Source: Actinoalloteichus_B caeruleus (GTDB taxonomy: Bacteria; Actinomycetota; Actinomycetes; Mycobacteriales; Pseudonocardiaceae). Taken from it: 64,000 bases of DNA. The translations under genes were made by a program, and so were the position numbers. Under the pieces are notes generated by a model that did no database searches, was not told where the DNA came from, and saw nothing but the letters and a program-made list of their open reading frames with translations. How positions within the stretch are numbered: the first letter of the stretch is position 1; each line of letters opens with the position of its first letter. The stretch lies in NCBI RefSeq assembly GCF_000718005.1, contig NZ_JODV01000013.1; one strand, written 5' to 3'. Below, in pieces: positions 39,391-48,308 of the stretch.

Positions 39391-39930
39391 TCAGCCAGAA
39401 CCGGTCGGGAGCGGGGCTTCGGTTCCCGGCTTCCCGGCTCCCACCGGATCGGCCGAACCCAACGCGGCCAGCGGGCTCCCGGTCAGGCGGAACACGGTCC
39501 ACTCGTCCATCGGCACGGCGCCCAGTGAACGGTAGAAGGCGATCGTCGGCTCCAACCAGTTCAGCACCGACCACTCCAGACGGGCGTAACCGCGCTCGAC
39601 GCACAGCTCCGCCAGCGCGGCCAGCAACGCCCGCCCGAGACCCTCCCCCCGCCGGTCCTGGGCGACGAACAGGTCCTCCAGGTAGATGCCGTGCGTGCCC
39701 CGCCACGTGGAGAAGTTCAGGAACCACAGGGCGAAGCCCACCACCTCACCACCCACCTCGGCGACGTGGCCGAACAGGGCGGGTTCGGGACCGAACAACG
39801 CGGTCCGCAGGGCGTCGGCCGTCAGGTGGCACTCGTGCGCCGCCTCCTCGTGCGCGGCCAACTGGTGCGCCAGCTCCACCACCCGGGTGACGTCACGGGG
39901 TTCGACGCGGCGAACGCGGGAATCGGGCAT
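39391..39930 (-). CDS. GNAT-family N-acetyltransferase (diamine acetyltransferase-like)
   Basis: A 179-residue GNAT protein. The stretch ALWFLNFSTWRGTHGIYLEDLFV, then RRGEGLGRALLAALAELCVERGYARLEWSVLNWLEPTIAFYRSLGA, is characteristic of spermidine/spermine-type (SSAT, YhfO) acetyltransferases. The last 30 residues are a Gly/Pro-rich tail. Polyamine acetylation is therefore plausible but unproven. It follows the histidine phosphatase gene by 33 bases on the same strand. Confidence 0.87.
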   Translation of the reverse strand: MPDSRVRRVEPRDVTRVVELAHQLAAHEEAAHECHLTADALRTALFGPEPALFGHVAEVGGEVVGFALWFLNFSTWRGTHGIYLEDLFVAQDRRGEGLGRALLAALAELCVERGYARLEWSVLNWLEPTIAFYRSLGAVPMDEWTVFRLTGSPLAALGSADPVGAGKPGTEAPLPTGSG

Positions 39931-39963
39931 GATCGTGGGGACGCCTTCCTCGACGGGGCCTAC

Positions 39964-40608
39964 CTACCGGCCCCAGGATCCCAGGTTCAGCGCCTGGAGC
40001 TGCGGCGTCCCCCTGTCCACCCCCAGCACCGCCGCGCCCCCGGTCAGCATCGAGAAGTGCGCGGCGGTGGAGAACGGGAGGCCGAGCCAGCGGGCGATCA
40101 TCACCCGGCTGAGATGGCCGTGGCCGACGAGGACGACGTCCCGGTGCGGGAGGGCGTCCCGGACCCGGTGCAGGACGCGGTCTGCGCGGGACGTGACCTG
40201 GGCCGCGGTTTCCCCGTGGGGAGCGGGATGGGTCCAGATCGACCACCCGGGGAGCTCGCGGCGGATGTCGGCGGTCGTCCTGCCCTCGTAGTCCCCGTAG
40301 TCGATCTCGCGGAGGTCCTCACTGACCTCGGTGTGGTCGAGCCCGGCGAGTTCCGCCGTCCTGCGGGCGCGCTGCCGAGGGCTGACGAGGACCAGCGGTG
40401 GGGGGCCGGTCGGGAGTACCCCGCGCAGCACCTCGCCGGCCCGCACCGCCTGTTCCTCGCCCACCGGTGTCAGGGGGACGTCGGTGCGCCCGGTGTGACG
40501 ACCAGCGAGGGACCAGGGCGTCTGCCCGTGGCGGACGAGGAACACCAGGGGACGCCGATCCCCAGGCTGGTCGGCGGGTGCGCCGGTCCCGGGACCCGCC
40601 GGGCTCAC
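39964..40608 (-). CDS. Histidine phosphatase (phosphoglycerate mutase-like, Rv3214 type)
   Basis: A 214-residue branch-2-type histidine phosphatase. The phospho-His motif is LVRHGQTPWS, with SPRQRARRTAEL, EIDYGDYEGRTTADIRRE and the second catalytic His in LVGHGHLSRV. M. tuberculosis Rv3214 (named Gpm2/EntD) was shown to be an acid phosphatase rather than a mutase, so that is the likelier role. GTG 40608 has GGGAGG 5 bases upstream. The first 20 residues are a low-complexity leader. Confidence 0.88.
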   Translation of the reverse strand: MSPAGPGTGAPADQPGDRRPLVFLVRHGQTPWSLAGRHTGRTDVPLTPVGEEQAVRAGEVLRGVLPTGPPPLVLVSPRQRARRTAELAGLDHTEVSEDLREIDYGDYEGRTTADIRRELPGWSIWTHPAPHGETAAQVTSRADRVLHRVRDALPHRDVVLVGHGHLSRVMIARWLGLPFSTAAHFSMLTGGAAVLGVDRGTPQLQALNLGSWGR

Positions 40609-40887
40609 GTCGGCCTCCCCGAACGCGGGAGGCCACCCGTCCGGACCGGGAGATCCCGGGAGGGGCCCCGCCCCGTGTTCGGCGAACTCGTGGCCCCGCG
40701 GCCGGCGGCGCCCTGCGGGAGAAGGCTCGACCGGCGCGCCGTCGTGGGCTTCCCGACCGGGTCGGGTGGAGGCGGGGGCATGGGTCCTCCTGCTGGTGGC
40801 CGGGGTACCGCGTCGACGTGCCGGACCCTACTCGTGGCCGGGTCGATCCACCGCTCGACGCCGTGCCCCGGGGCGGGGTCGAGCGCG

Positions 40888-41499
40888 TCAGGCCCCGCCC
40901 GGGTCGGCCGGCCTCCCGTACCAGGCGAGGCAGTCCTCGTACCGGGGCAGCAGGCCAGCCTCCTGGGCCTCCCGCAACGTCGGTGCGCTCCGGTCCTTGT
41001 CGGACAGGACCAGTCCGTCGTGCTGGGGCAGTGGAAGTCCGAGCTCGGGGTCCAGCGGGTTGATGCCGTGCTCGGAGGCCGGCCGGTACCCGGTCGAGCA
41101 GAGGTAGGTCAGGAGGGTGTCATCCTCGAGCGCGACGAGCGCGTGACCGAGACCCTCGGCGAGGTAGAGCGCGTGGAAGTCGAGCGAGTCCAGGCGGACC
41201 GCCTCCCACCGGCCGAAGGTCGGGGAACCCACGCGAATGTCGACGACGATGTCGAGCAGCGCCCCCCGGGGGCAGTAGACGTACTTGGCCTGGCCCGGTG
41301 GCACGGCCGAGAAGTGCACGCCGCGAACGGTGCCTCGCCGGGACACGCTGTGGTTGGTCTGGGCGAGCCGGAATGGTCGCCCCACCGCCTCCACGAACGC
41401 GTCCTCCTGGAACGGTGCCACGAACAGCCCGCGGTGGTCGGGGAAGACGGAGGGGATGAACTCGACGGCTCCGGCGATCTCAAGCTTGCGTACCTGCAC
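40888..41499 (-). CDS. dTDP-4-dehydrorhamnose 3,5-epimerase-family protein
   Basis: A 203-residue RmlC-type cupin. Conserved elements are LAQTNHSVSRRGTVRGVHF (active-site His), KYVYCPRGALLDIVVDIRVGSPTFGRWEAVRLD and LYLAEGLGHALVAL. The enzyme epimerises dTDP-4-keto-6-deoxyglucose on the way to dTDP-L-rhamnose or other deoxysugars. No other dTDP-sugar gene is adjacent, so the exact sugar product is open. GTG 41499 lies 7 bases after TACGCT without a ribosome site and is probably leaderless. Confidence 0.9.
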   Translation of the reverse strand: MQVRKLEIAGAVEFIPSVFPDHRGLFVAPFQEDAFVEAVGRPFRLAQTNHSVSRRGTVRGVHFSAVPPGQAKYVYCPRGALLDIVVDIRVGSPTFGRWEAVRLDSLDFHALYLAEGLGHALVALEDDTLLTYLCSTGYRPASEHGINPLDPELGLPLPQHDGLVLSDKDRSAPTLREAQEAGLLPRYEDCLAWYGRPADPGGA

Positions 41500-41824
41500 A
41501 CCGGGCAGCGTATGAGGTCGTCTCCGCGACCGGAGGAGGGGCCGGTGCGGCCGGAGCCGCCCACCACGCCGGTACCGCCCTCGTCGGTGCGTGCCGGATC
41601 CCGGGCGGGGCGTGGTGGGGACGTGCACGGACCCTCACCTTTCGCTGGCCCGGCCTTGGGGAGTCCGCCGAGGCGCTGTCACACTGTCCGGCACCGCGTC
41701 GTCGCCGCGTGGCCAGACCCCGAGCCCGCGCCCACCGCCCCGCCCCGCCCAGTTCCTTGTCGGCCCACCGCGCCGTCCCCCTCACTGGAGCCTGGTGGCG
41801 GTGCCATCGCTCAGTTAGGACGAC
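41500..41824. other. 325-base divergent promoter region, epimerase / malic enzyme
   Basis: No gene seen. The minus-strand -10-like element of the epimerase is at its left edge (41507-41512). On the plus strand CACACTGT near 41681 could be part of a promoter for the malic enzyme gene. Confidence 0.4.
41507..41512 (-). promoter_or_regulatory. Putative -10 element for the leaderless epimerase gene
   Basis: TACGCT on the minus strand, 7 bases before GTG 41499; no ribosome site is present. Confidence 0.4.
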
Positions 41825-42985
41825 ATGACAACGCTGGACACCACCTCGCCACTGACCGACTCCGAGATCCTCGAGGGACACCGAGGGGGGAAGCTCGCCG
41901 TCAACCTCACCCGCCCCCTGGTCGACGCGCGGACCCTCTCGATCGCCTACACGCCCGGCGTGGCCAGGATGAGCCGTGCCATAGCCGACGACCCGGCTCT
42001 CGCCGGTACCCACACCTGGGCCGGTCGGCTGGTGGCCGTCGTCAGCGACGGCACCGCCGTGCTGGGTCTCGGTGACGTGGGACCCCGTGCCGCGCTCCCG
42101 GTGATGGAGGGGAAGGCGGCGTTGTTCAAGGAGTTCGCGGGTCTGGACTCCATCCCCCTCGTGCTCGACACGACCGACGTCGACGAGCTCGTCGAGACCC
42201 TCGTCCGGCTCCGACCCTCCTTCGGTGCCGTCAACCTGGAGGACGTCGCGGCCCCGCGCTGCTTCGAGCTGGAGGACCGCCTTGTCGAGGCGCTCGACTG
42301 CCCGGTCATGCACGACGACCAGCACGGCACCGCGATCGTGGTGCTCGCCGCGCTGCGGGGAGCCGCCACGGTGGTGGACCGCGCGGTCGAATCGCTGCGG
42401 GTCGTGATCTCCGGTGCGGGCGCCGCCGGTGTCGCGTGCGCGCGCATCCTGCTGGCGGCCGGCGTCGCCGACGTCACGGTGCTGGACTCACGGGGGGTGC
42501 TCCACGTCGGGCGTGACGACCTGAACCCGGTGAAGCGGACCCTGTTGGGGCGCACGAACCCGAGGGGGCTCACCGGTGGGCTGGCCGAGGCGCTGGCGGG
42601 GGCGGATGTCCTCGTCGGGGTGTCGTCCTCCCCCGTGCCCGAGGAGTTGGTCGCGTCGATGGCCCCGGGAGCCGTGGTGTTCGCGCTGTCCAACCCCGAC
42701 CCGGAGATCCACCCGGACATCGCCGCGCGGCACGCGTCGGTCGTCGCGACCGGGCGCAGCGACTTCCCCAACCAGATCAACAACGTGTTGGCCTTCCCCG
42801 GGGTGTTCCGGGGAGCGTTGGACGCCGGAGCCCGTCGTATCACCGAGCGGATGAAGCTCGCGGCCGCGGAGGCCATCGCCCGGGTGGCCCTGCCGGGCCT
42901 GAGGGCGGACCGGGTCGTGCCGAGCGTGTTCGACCCGGCGGTCGCTCCGGCCGTGGCCGAGGCGGTGGCCGGCGCCGCCCGCTGA
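41825..42985 (+). CDS. NAD(P)-dependent malic enzyme
   Basis: A 386-residue short-form malic enzyme that decarboxylates malate to pyruvate. Motifs: YTPGVARMSRAI (substrate region), GLGDVGPRAALPVMEGKAALFKEF with the catalytic Lys, EDVAAPRCFELE, CPVMHDDQHGTAIVVLAAL (metal-binding Asp residues), and the Rossmann motif ISGAGAAGVACARILL. ATG 41825 has AGGA upstream. It has no C-terminal phosphotransacetylase-like extension. Confidence 0.94.
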   Translation: MTTLDTTSPLTDSEILEGHRGGKLAVNLTRPLVDARTLSIAYTPGVARMSRAIADDPALAGTHTWAGRLVAVVSDGTAVLGLGDVGPRAALPVMEGKAALFKEFAGLDSIPLVLDTTDVDELVETLVRLRPSFGAVNLEDVAAPRCFELEDRLVEALDCPVMHDDQHGTAIVVLAALRGAATVVDRAVESLRVVISGAGAAGVACARILLAAGVADVTVLDSRGVLHVGRDDLNPVKRTLLGRTNPRGLTGGLAEALAGADVLVGVSSSPVPEELVASMAPGAVVFALSNPDPEIHPDIAARHASVVATGRSDFPNQINNVLAFPGVFRGALDAGARRITERMKLAAAEAIARVALPGLRADRVVPSVFDPAVAPAVAEAVAGAAR

Positions 42986-43076
42986 GGGCGGCCGCCCCGG
43001 ATGCCGGTCGGCGGGCGCTCACCGCCGCCGACCGGCCCGTTCCGAACCCGTGGGTCTCGGTGGAGCGAACTCGCCG

Positions 43077-43102
43077 GGAATCACTGAATTGTGCGAGTAG
43101 TT
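43077..43102 (+). promoter_or_regulatory. SigH/SigR-type promoter before the c-di-GMP protein
   Basis: GGAAT (43077-43081), 18 bases, then GTT (43100-43102), the same pattern as before sigH and hpf. It lies in an AT-richer patch about 445 bases before the chosen GTG; the 560-base gap has no gene. Confidence 0.5.
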
Positions 43103-43547
43103 CGCGCGTAAACTCTCTCTTCCGGGTGAAGATGTGCGTTGGTTGGTCACGCAGAGCGCCCAAAACCCGCCCTTCCGCAATTCGGACGACCAATCCGCGC
43201 GGGTAAGCCCGTTACGGAATGATCCTCGCCGCTGGCCCGGCGCCGCCGTGGGGGATACCTTGCAGCGACCGGGGTCAGGCCCGCTCCCGCGGGGACCCGA
43301 CTTCGGGCGGACCCGTGTGCGGCTGGGAGGATCGGTCCGGCGACCAGCGCACTTGACTCAAGCTTGACACTGAATGGATGTGGAGACTCGGGTGGCGGTC
43401 AACCGCGCGACTCCGGACGGTGTCCTTTCCCTCGCCTGTTCAGGGGAGAGCTCCGCACCTGCCAATGGAGTACAACCGAATGTGTCCACTCGGCATGTTC
43501 CGTGGGACAACGCTCTGCCTCTGGGGCCCGTGCGGGAGGATGAGACC

Positions 43548-46445
43548 GTGACCGACCCGGCCCAGCGCGCCGAGATCAGCGTGGATGCGTGGCGCGCACG
43601 CTGCGGCGCAGCGGACAACCCCCCGGAGGCCCAGGCCTCCACGCCGACCGAGCTCGACCGGCTGACCGCGCTCACCGTTCCGGCGGCGCTGTGCAGCGAC
43701 GGAGACGTCGTCGAGTACGCGAACGAACCCTTCGCCAGGTTGCTGGCGGCAGGCGGCGTCGACGACCTCATCGGCAAGGACCTCGGCAGCTTCCTCGTCC
43801 GGGCGGGCGCGCTGGGCGCGCACCGGCTCTCCCGGTTCGACGGCTCCGAGACCACGGTGCGACTGTCGGTGTGGCCGACGGGGAACGGCCGCGATCCCGC
43901 GCTCCGCCTCGTGCTCTGCACCCCCTGTGACGAGGAGCGGCCGCCGGGGGAGGCCGTACCCGCCGCCCCGGCCGCGCCCCGCGCCGCCCGCGTGCCCACC
44001 GGGCAGTTCCCCGACGTGGGCTGGTTGACCGACGCCCAGGACCTCGCGGAGGCGGAGCGGCTCGCCGGGGTGGGGAGCTGGACCTACGACCCCGCCACCG
44101 AGGAGATGTACTTCAGCCAGGGCGCCTTGGAGATGTTCGCCCGCCACGGCTACGACCTGGACGACCCGCTGGCCAACGTGCACCCCAACGACCGGGACGC
44201 CACCGCCACCCTCATCAACGACGCGGGGCGGAACCGGATCGAGATGGAGTTGCGCGACCTCACCGGTGAACACTTCTTCATGCTCCGCGCCCGACCCGAC
44301 TTCGACGAGTCCGGTGAGGTCATCCGTTGGCTGGGCACCCTCCAGGACGTCACCACCATCCGGGAGAACGAGCGACGGCTCCGGGAGCGGCTCCGACGTT
44401 CCGAGGACGCCGAACGAGTCGCCATGTTGGGCATCTGGGAGTGGGACCCGGTCACGGACGAGTGCCGGTGGTCCGAGACGATGGCGGCGCTCGTGGGCGT
44501 GTCCTCGGACCTGGACCTGACCTACGGCAGCTACCTGAGCTTCGTCCACCCCGACGACCGGCAGTGGGTGGACCGGCTCTGGCGCCAGCTCGCCGTCAAG
44601 CACGAACCGGTGTCCTGCGAGCACCAGATGGTCACGGCGGACGGCGCGGAGCGGATCTTCCGGTGCAACGGCGCGGCCGTCACCGGCCCGGACGGCCGGG
44701 TGACCCTGGTGGGCACCGCCCAGGACGTGACCGAACACCGGGCCGCCGAGGCCATCGTGGAACGCTCCAGCCAGCGCTTCGCCGACCTCGTGTCGATCAC
44801 CCCGGTGGGGATCGGGATCTTCGACCACTCCGAACGGTTGGTCGACGCCAACGACGCGCTGTGCGAGCTGCTCGGCTACGACCTCGACCAGCTGCGGGGC
44901 ATCACCGCCGAGGAGATGACCCATCCCGAGGACCGCACGGCGCGGTCCCGCTCCGCGGCCTGGATCACCGAGTCGGGGGAGAAGAGCTCCAAGGTCGCGC
45001 AGCGCCTCCTGGTGCGGTCCAGCGGGGAGCCGGTGTACTGCGAGCTGCACATCGCCATCTCCGTCCAGGACGACGGGAGCCGGTTCTGGCTCGTCGTCTT
45101 CCAGGACATCACCGAACGCCGCAGGACCGCGGAGGCGCTCCGCCACCAGGCGACCCACGACGACCTGACGGGGCTGCCCAACCGGGCAGCGGTCAAGGAG
45201 TTGTTGGGGAAACTGCTGGCCACCGTCGACCCCGACCAGCTCGCCGTGTTGTTCTGCGACATCGACAACTTCAAGCGGGTCAACGACTCCCTCGGCCACG
45301 ACGCGGGAGACGAGCTGCTGGTGGCCCTGGCCCGCAGGCTGGAAGGGGGACTCCCCCCGCACTGCACGGCCGCGAGGATCTCCGGTGACGAGTACGTGGT
45401 GATCTGCTCCGACGTCGCGGCCGTCGGAGGTGTCGACGCGCTCGCCACCCGGGTGGCCGGCCTGCTGCGCGCCGCGGTACCGGTCCACAACCAGCTGGTT
45501 CGCGTCTCGGCGTCCATCGGGGCGGCGGTGCCCACCGGCGCCACCTCCACGGGCGCCGACCTGCTGAGGTTCGCGGACGCGGCGATGTTCGAGGCGAAGC
45601 GGGAGGGCGCCGGGCGGGTGTCGCTGGCCAGCGCGGCCCTCATCGCCTCGGCGGACCGCCAGGTGCACCTGGAAGGCCAGCTGCGGGACGCGCTCAGCCG
45701 GGACGGGCTCACCCTGCACTTCCAGCCCGTCGTGGGTGCCGACGGTTCGGTGCAGACCGCGGAGGCCCTCGTGCGGTGGCCGCACCCGGACCGGGGTCTG
45801 CTGTCCCCGGACATCTTCCTGCCGGTCGCCGAGCAGGGCGACCTGCTCCGCGAGCTCGACCGTTGGGTGCTCAGGACCGCGTTGCGGGAGGCCGCGTCCT
45901 GGCCGGAACCCGACGGGCGGCAGGTGGGGGTGGCGGTCAACCTGGCCGGCCTCGTGCCCGGTGTTCCCGACTTCGTCGAGTCGGTGATCAACGCGGTGTC
46001 GGAGAGCGGGATCGCCTGGGACCGGGTGATCCTCGAACTCGTCGAGACGAGCCTGATGGACCTGCCCTCACGAGTGCTCAACGCGATGGGGCAGCTGGTG
46101 GACCGGGGCGTGCGGTTCGCCGTGGACGACTTCGGGACCGGCTACTCCTCCCTCGCCAGGCTCAAGGAACTCCCGGCCCAGATCGTGAAGGTGGACCGCC
46201 AGTTCGTCTCCGGAGTGGGCACCGACCCCTCCGACTTCGCGGTGGCCCGCGCGGTGGTGGACATGGCCAGGGCGATGGGGCGCAGCTGCGTCGCCGAGGG
46301 CGTCGAGACGGCGACGCAGTTCCACGTCCTCCGGGGTGTGGGCGTCGACGCCTACCAGGGCTGGTTGTTCTCCCGTCCCGTCCCGCCCAAGGAGTTCCGG
46401 GCCGTCCTGGGACTCGGCCCCCTCCACGTGCCCAGGGCGGGCTGA
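43548..46445 (+). CDS. PAS-PAS-PAS-PAS-GGDEF-EAL cyclic di-GMP protein
   Basis: A 965-residue soluble signalling protein. About four PAS-like domains (residues 40-115, 165-280, 290-395, 410-525) each end in VTTIRE/VTEHR/ITERR-type linkers. The GGDEF domain (about 530-685) has the site sequence SGDEY at 612-616, not GGDEF, with no inhibitory RxxD site. The EAL domain (about 700-955) starts EALVRW at 739 and keeps VNLAG, the E of LELVETS, VDDFGTGYSSL, VKVDRQF and AEGVET, all expected of an active phosphodiesterase. It may thus mainly degrade c-di-GMP. GTG 43548 has GGGAGGA 7 bases upstream; ATG 43374 in the same frame adds 58 unconserved residues. Confidence 0.93.
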   Translation: MTDPAQRAEISVDAWRARCGAADNPPEAQASTPTELDRLTALTVPAALCSDGDVVEYANEPFARLLAAGGVDDLIGKDLGSFLVRAGALGAHRLSRFDGSETTVRLSVWPTGNGRDPALRLVLCTPCDEERPPGEAVPAAPAAPRAARVPTGQFPDVGWLTDAQDLAEAERLAGVGSWTYDPATEEMYFSQGALEMFARHGYDLDDPLANVHPNDRDATATLINDAGRNRIEMELRDLTGEHFFMLRARPDFDESGEVIRWLGTLQDVTTIRENERRLRERLRRSEDAERVAMLGIWEWDPVTDECRWSETMAALVGVSSDLDLTYGSYLSFVHPDDRQWVDRLWRQLAVKHEPVSCEHQMVTADGAERIFRCNGAAVTGPDGRVTLVGTAQDVTEHRAAEAIVERSSQRFADLVSITPVGIGIFDHSERLVDANDALCELLGYDLDQLRGITAEEMTHPEDRTARSRSAAWITESGEKSSKVAQRLLVRSSGEPVYCELHIAISVQDDGSRFWLVVFQDITERRRTAEALRHQATHDDLTGLPNRAAVKELLGKLLATVDPDQLAVLFCDIDNFKRVNDSLGHDAGDELLVALARRLEGGLPPHCTAARISGDEYVVICSDVAAVGGVDALATRVAGLLRAAVPVHNQLVRVSASIGAAVPTGATSTGADLLRFADAAMFEAKREGAGRVSLASAALIASADRQVHLEGQLRDALSRDGLTLHFQPVVGADGSVQTAEALVRWPHPDRGLLSPDIFLPVAEQGDLLRELDRWVLRTALREAASWPEPDGRQVGVAVNLAGLVPGVPDFVESVINAVSESGIAWDRVILELVETSLMDLPSRVLNAMGQLVDRGVRFAVDDFGTGYSSLARLKELPAQIVKVDRQFVSGVGTDPSDFAVARAVVDMARAMGRSCVAEGVETATQFHVLRGVGVDAYQGWLFSRPVPPKEFRAVLGLGPLHVPRAG

Positions 46446-46485
46446 CCGGTAACCCGAGGTCGGTGCCGGAGGAGGGAGGCCCGGG

Positions 46486-48165
46486 TCAGGAGGCGCGCAC
46501 CGCCGCCAGCAGCTCGGCCAGCCGGTGCCGGGGGAGGTCGATGAGCCGCTCGGCGAGGTCCTCCCGGCGAGGCGCCAACCGGCGCACCAGCTCCCGCGCC
46601 TCCTTCTTGTTGAGGCTGACCCCGTCGGCCGCCCGCCGGCGGATCAGGGCCTCCCGCCACACGTTGTCGACCCGCCCGTGCGCCCTGCGCAGCAGTTGGC
46701 GGGCGCACCACTCACCCTCGGCCAACCGCGAACCGGTGCGGTCCGCCGGCCGTGCCGGGTCCTCGGCTGGACCGGCCGGGGTCGCCGCGATCACCGCCTG
46801 CCCCCGGCCGGGGACCCCTCGGTGGAAGCGGAGCTGGTACCGCCCCTCGAGCAGGCCCGCGAGCCGTCGCTGCCCTGCCTCGTCCACCACGTCGGGGTGG
46901 CCGTCCGGCACCAGCACCGCGACCCGGTCGGCCGAGGCCGCCAGCAGGATCCGGAGCGGGCCGAAGCCCTGGTCGCCGGTGGCGTCGGCGAGGAGCACGC
47001 CACCCGGGGGCCCCACCGGCTCGGACCAGTCGACACGGCGTGGCGCGCTGTCGTCGTCGGTCGCGCCCACCAGGTCCCGCAGCCGTGAGGTCCAGTCCGC
47101 CGTCCGCTCGGCCGTCCGACCAGCGGCCTCCACCGACTGCGCCCCGTGGGTGTAGATGTTGCTGGGAGCGTCCTGCGGTCGCCGACCCGCTCCGCTGACC
47201 GGTCGGCAGACGTACAGGTCGCTGCTGCTACCGATCGCCTGCGCCCCCACGTAGCGGTCGAAGTCGGGCAGGATCGCCTCGAACAGCAGACCGAGCCGCC
47301 CGAGCTGGCGCTGCACGGTCAGCCCCAGCCGAGGTGTGCGCGCGCTGTACCCGTAGGCCACGAGCAGCCGGCCGGTCCCGGCGCGGAGTGCCTCGACACC
47401 GCGAGCGGCGAACAGGCCGATGCCCTCCTCGGTGTAGGGCGGGTCGGTGAAGACGAGGTCCGCCTGCCGCACCGCGGTGGGCGGGAGCCCGAACCGCAGG
47501 TCCGCGTGCAGGCACCGGACGCGCAGGCCACGGCGGGTGGCGATGGTGTCGATGTGCTCGAGGACGCGCTCGTCGAGGTCGACGACGGTGATGGGGAGGT
47601 CGGGGCACAGCCCCCCGAGGGCGAGCGAGGTGAGGTCGTGGTCGCCGAGGAACATCACCCTGGCGTCCACGAGGTCATAGGTGTCGCGCAGCCACAGCGC
47701 CCGGTTGACCACGCTCGTGGGCGTCGCCGGCACGTGGTCGAGGTGCGGGAGCGGCGGCGGACCGGAGGCGATGTCCTCGGTGGTCGTGGCCACCAGGTCG
47801 GCGTGGTCCTCGAAGCCCGGTTGGCGGGGTTCGGAGGGAGGGCGGGACACCCGGCCGAGGAGGGGGCGGTACTGGGCGACGCGGTCCGGGCGGAGCCGGA
47901 ACTCCTCCTCCTCACCCCGCCGGGAGATCCGGTCCAGGTCGGGGCCGAGCGCCGTCAACAGCTCCTCCACCGTGCGCCGGGGTACCGCCGCCAACCGGAC
48001 GGCGTCGGCGAGGGAGACGGGCCCCGCCACGATCAGCGCGAGGACGGCGCGGACCCGGTCCCGGTGGATGCCGGCCTCCTGCGACAACCCGGCCACGGCG
48101 GCCAGCGCCGTGTCCGTCACGTCGTCCGGGCGTTCGGCGTCGGCGCCGTCCTGCGATGTGGCCAC
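46486..48165 (-). CDS. BpsA-like branched polyamine synthase family protein
   Basis: A 559-residue protein related to N4-bis(aminopropyl)spermidine synthase. A winged-helix-like N-terminal domain (residues 15-105) precedes a Rossmann aminopropyltransferase domain with FLGDHDLTSLAL (174-180), VVDLDERVLEHI and FTDPPYTEEG (DPPYT at 241-245). Thermophile BpsA has a G-D-D-D motif where this protein has G-D-H-D. The last 200 residues form an extra region with SLNKKEARELVRRL that thermophile BpsA lacks. It may make a branched polyamine, or modify another substrate. It is divergent from a compatible-solute transporter. Confidence 0.8.
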   Translation of the reverse strand: MATSQDGADAERPDDVTDTALAAVAGLSQEAGIHRDRVRAVLALIVAGPVSLADAVRLAAVPRRTVEELLTALGPDLDRISRRGEEEEFRLRPDRVAQYRPLLGRVSRPPSEPRQPGFEDHADLVATTTEDIASGPPPLPHLDHVPATPTSVVNRALWLRDTYDLVDARVMFLGDHDLTSLALGGLCPDLPITVVDLDERVLEHIDTIATRRGLRVRCLHADLRFGLPPTAVRQADLVFTDPPYTEEGIGLFAARGVEALRAGTGRLLVAYGYSARTPRLGLTVQRQLGRLGLLFEAILPDFDRYVGAQAIGSSSDLYVCRPVSGAGRRPQDAPSNIYTHGAQSVEAAGRTAERTADWTSRLRDLVGATDDDSAPRRVDWSEPVGPPGGVLLADATGDQGFGPLRILLAASADRVAVLVPDGHPDVVDEAGQRRLAGLLEGRYQLRFHRGVPGRGQAVIAATPAGPAEDPARPADRTGSRLAEGEWCARQLLRRAHGRVDNVWREALIRRRAADGVSLNKKEARELVRRLAPRREDLAERLIDLPRHRLAELLAAVRAS

Positions 48166-48245
48166 AGTTCTCCCACTCTACGGACGAGCCCCGGTAGGCC
48201 ACGTGCCCGGTGGCACTTTTGGTCGCCGTGGTGCCCCGTTCCGTC

Positions 48246-48251
48246 TAGGGT
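48246..48251 (+). promoter_or_regulatory. Putative -10 element for the ABC operon leader
   Basis: TAGGGT lies 6 bases before an ATG that opens a 16-codon frame overlapping the ATPase start. Spacing fits a leaderless transcript. Confidence 0.4.
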
Positions 48252-48257
48252 CGAGCG

Positions 48258-48308
48258 ATGACTTCGGCCGGCGAGTGGCCGTGGCGAGAGCTTGGGGGGC
48301 TCGGTTGA
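48258..48308 (+). CDS. Possible 16-residue leader peptide of the ABC operon
   Basis: ATG 48258 encodes MTSAGEWPWRELGGLG and stops at TGA 48306-48308, which overlaps the TTG start of the ATPase gene by 3 bases (TTGA). It has no ribosome site but sits 6 bases after a -10-like TAGGGT. It could couple or tune translation of the operon. The peptide is too short for homology; the evidence is positional only. Confidence 0.35.
   Translation: MTSAGEWPWRELGGLG

Noticed and set aside
43374..43547. Upstream ATG as start of the PAS-GGDEF-EAL gene
   Set aside because: No ribosome site there, the 58 extra residues look unfolded, and GTG 43548 has a strong GGGAGGA at good spacing.
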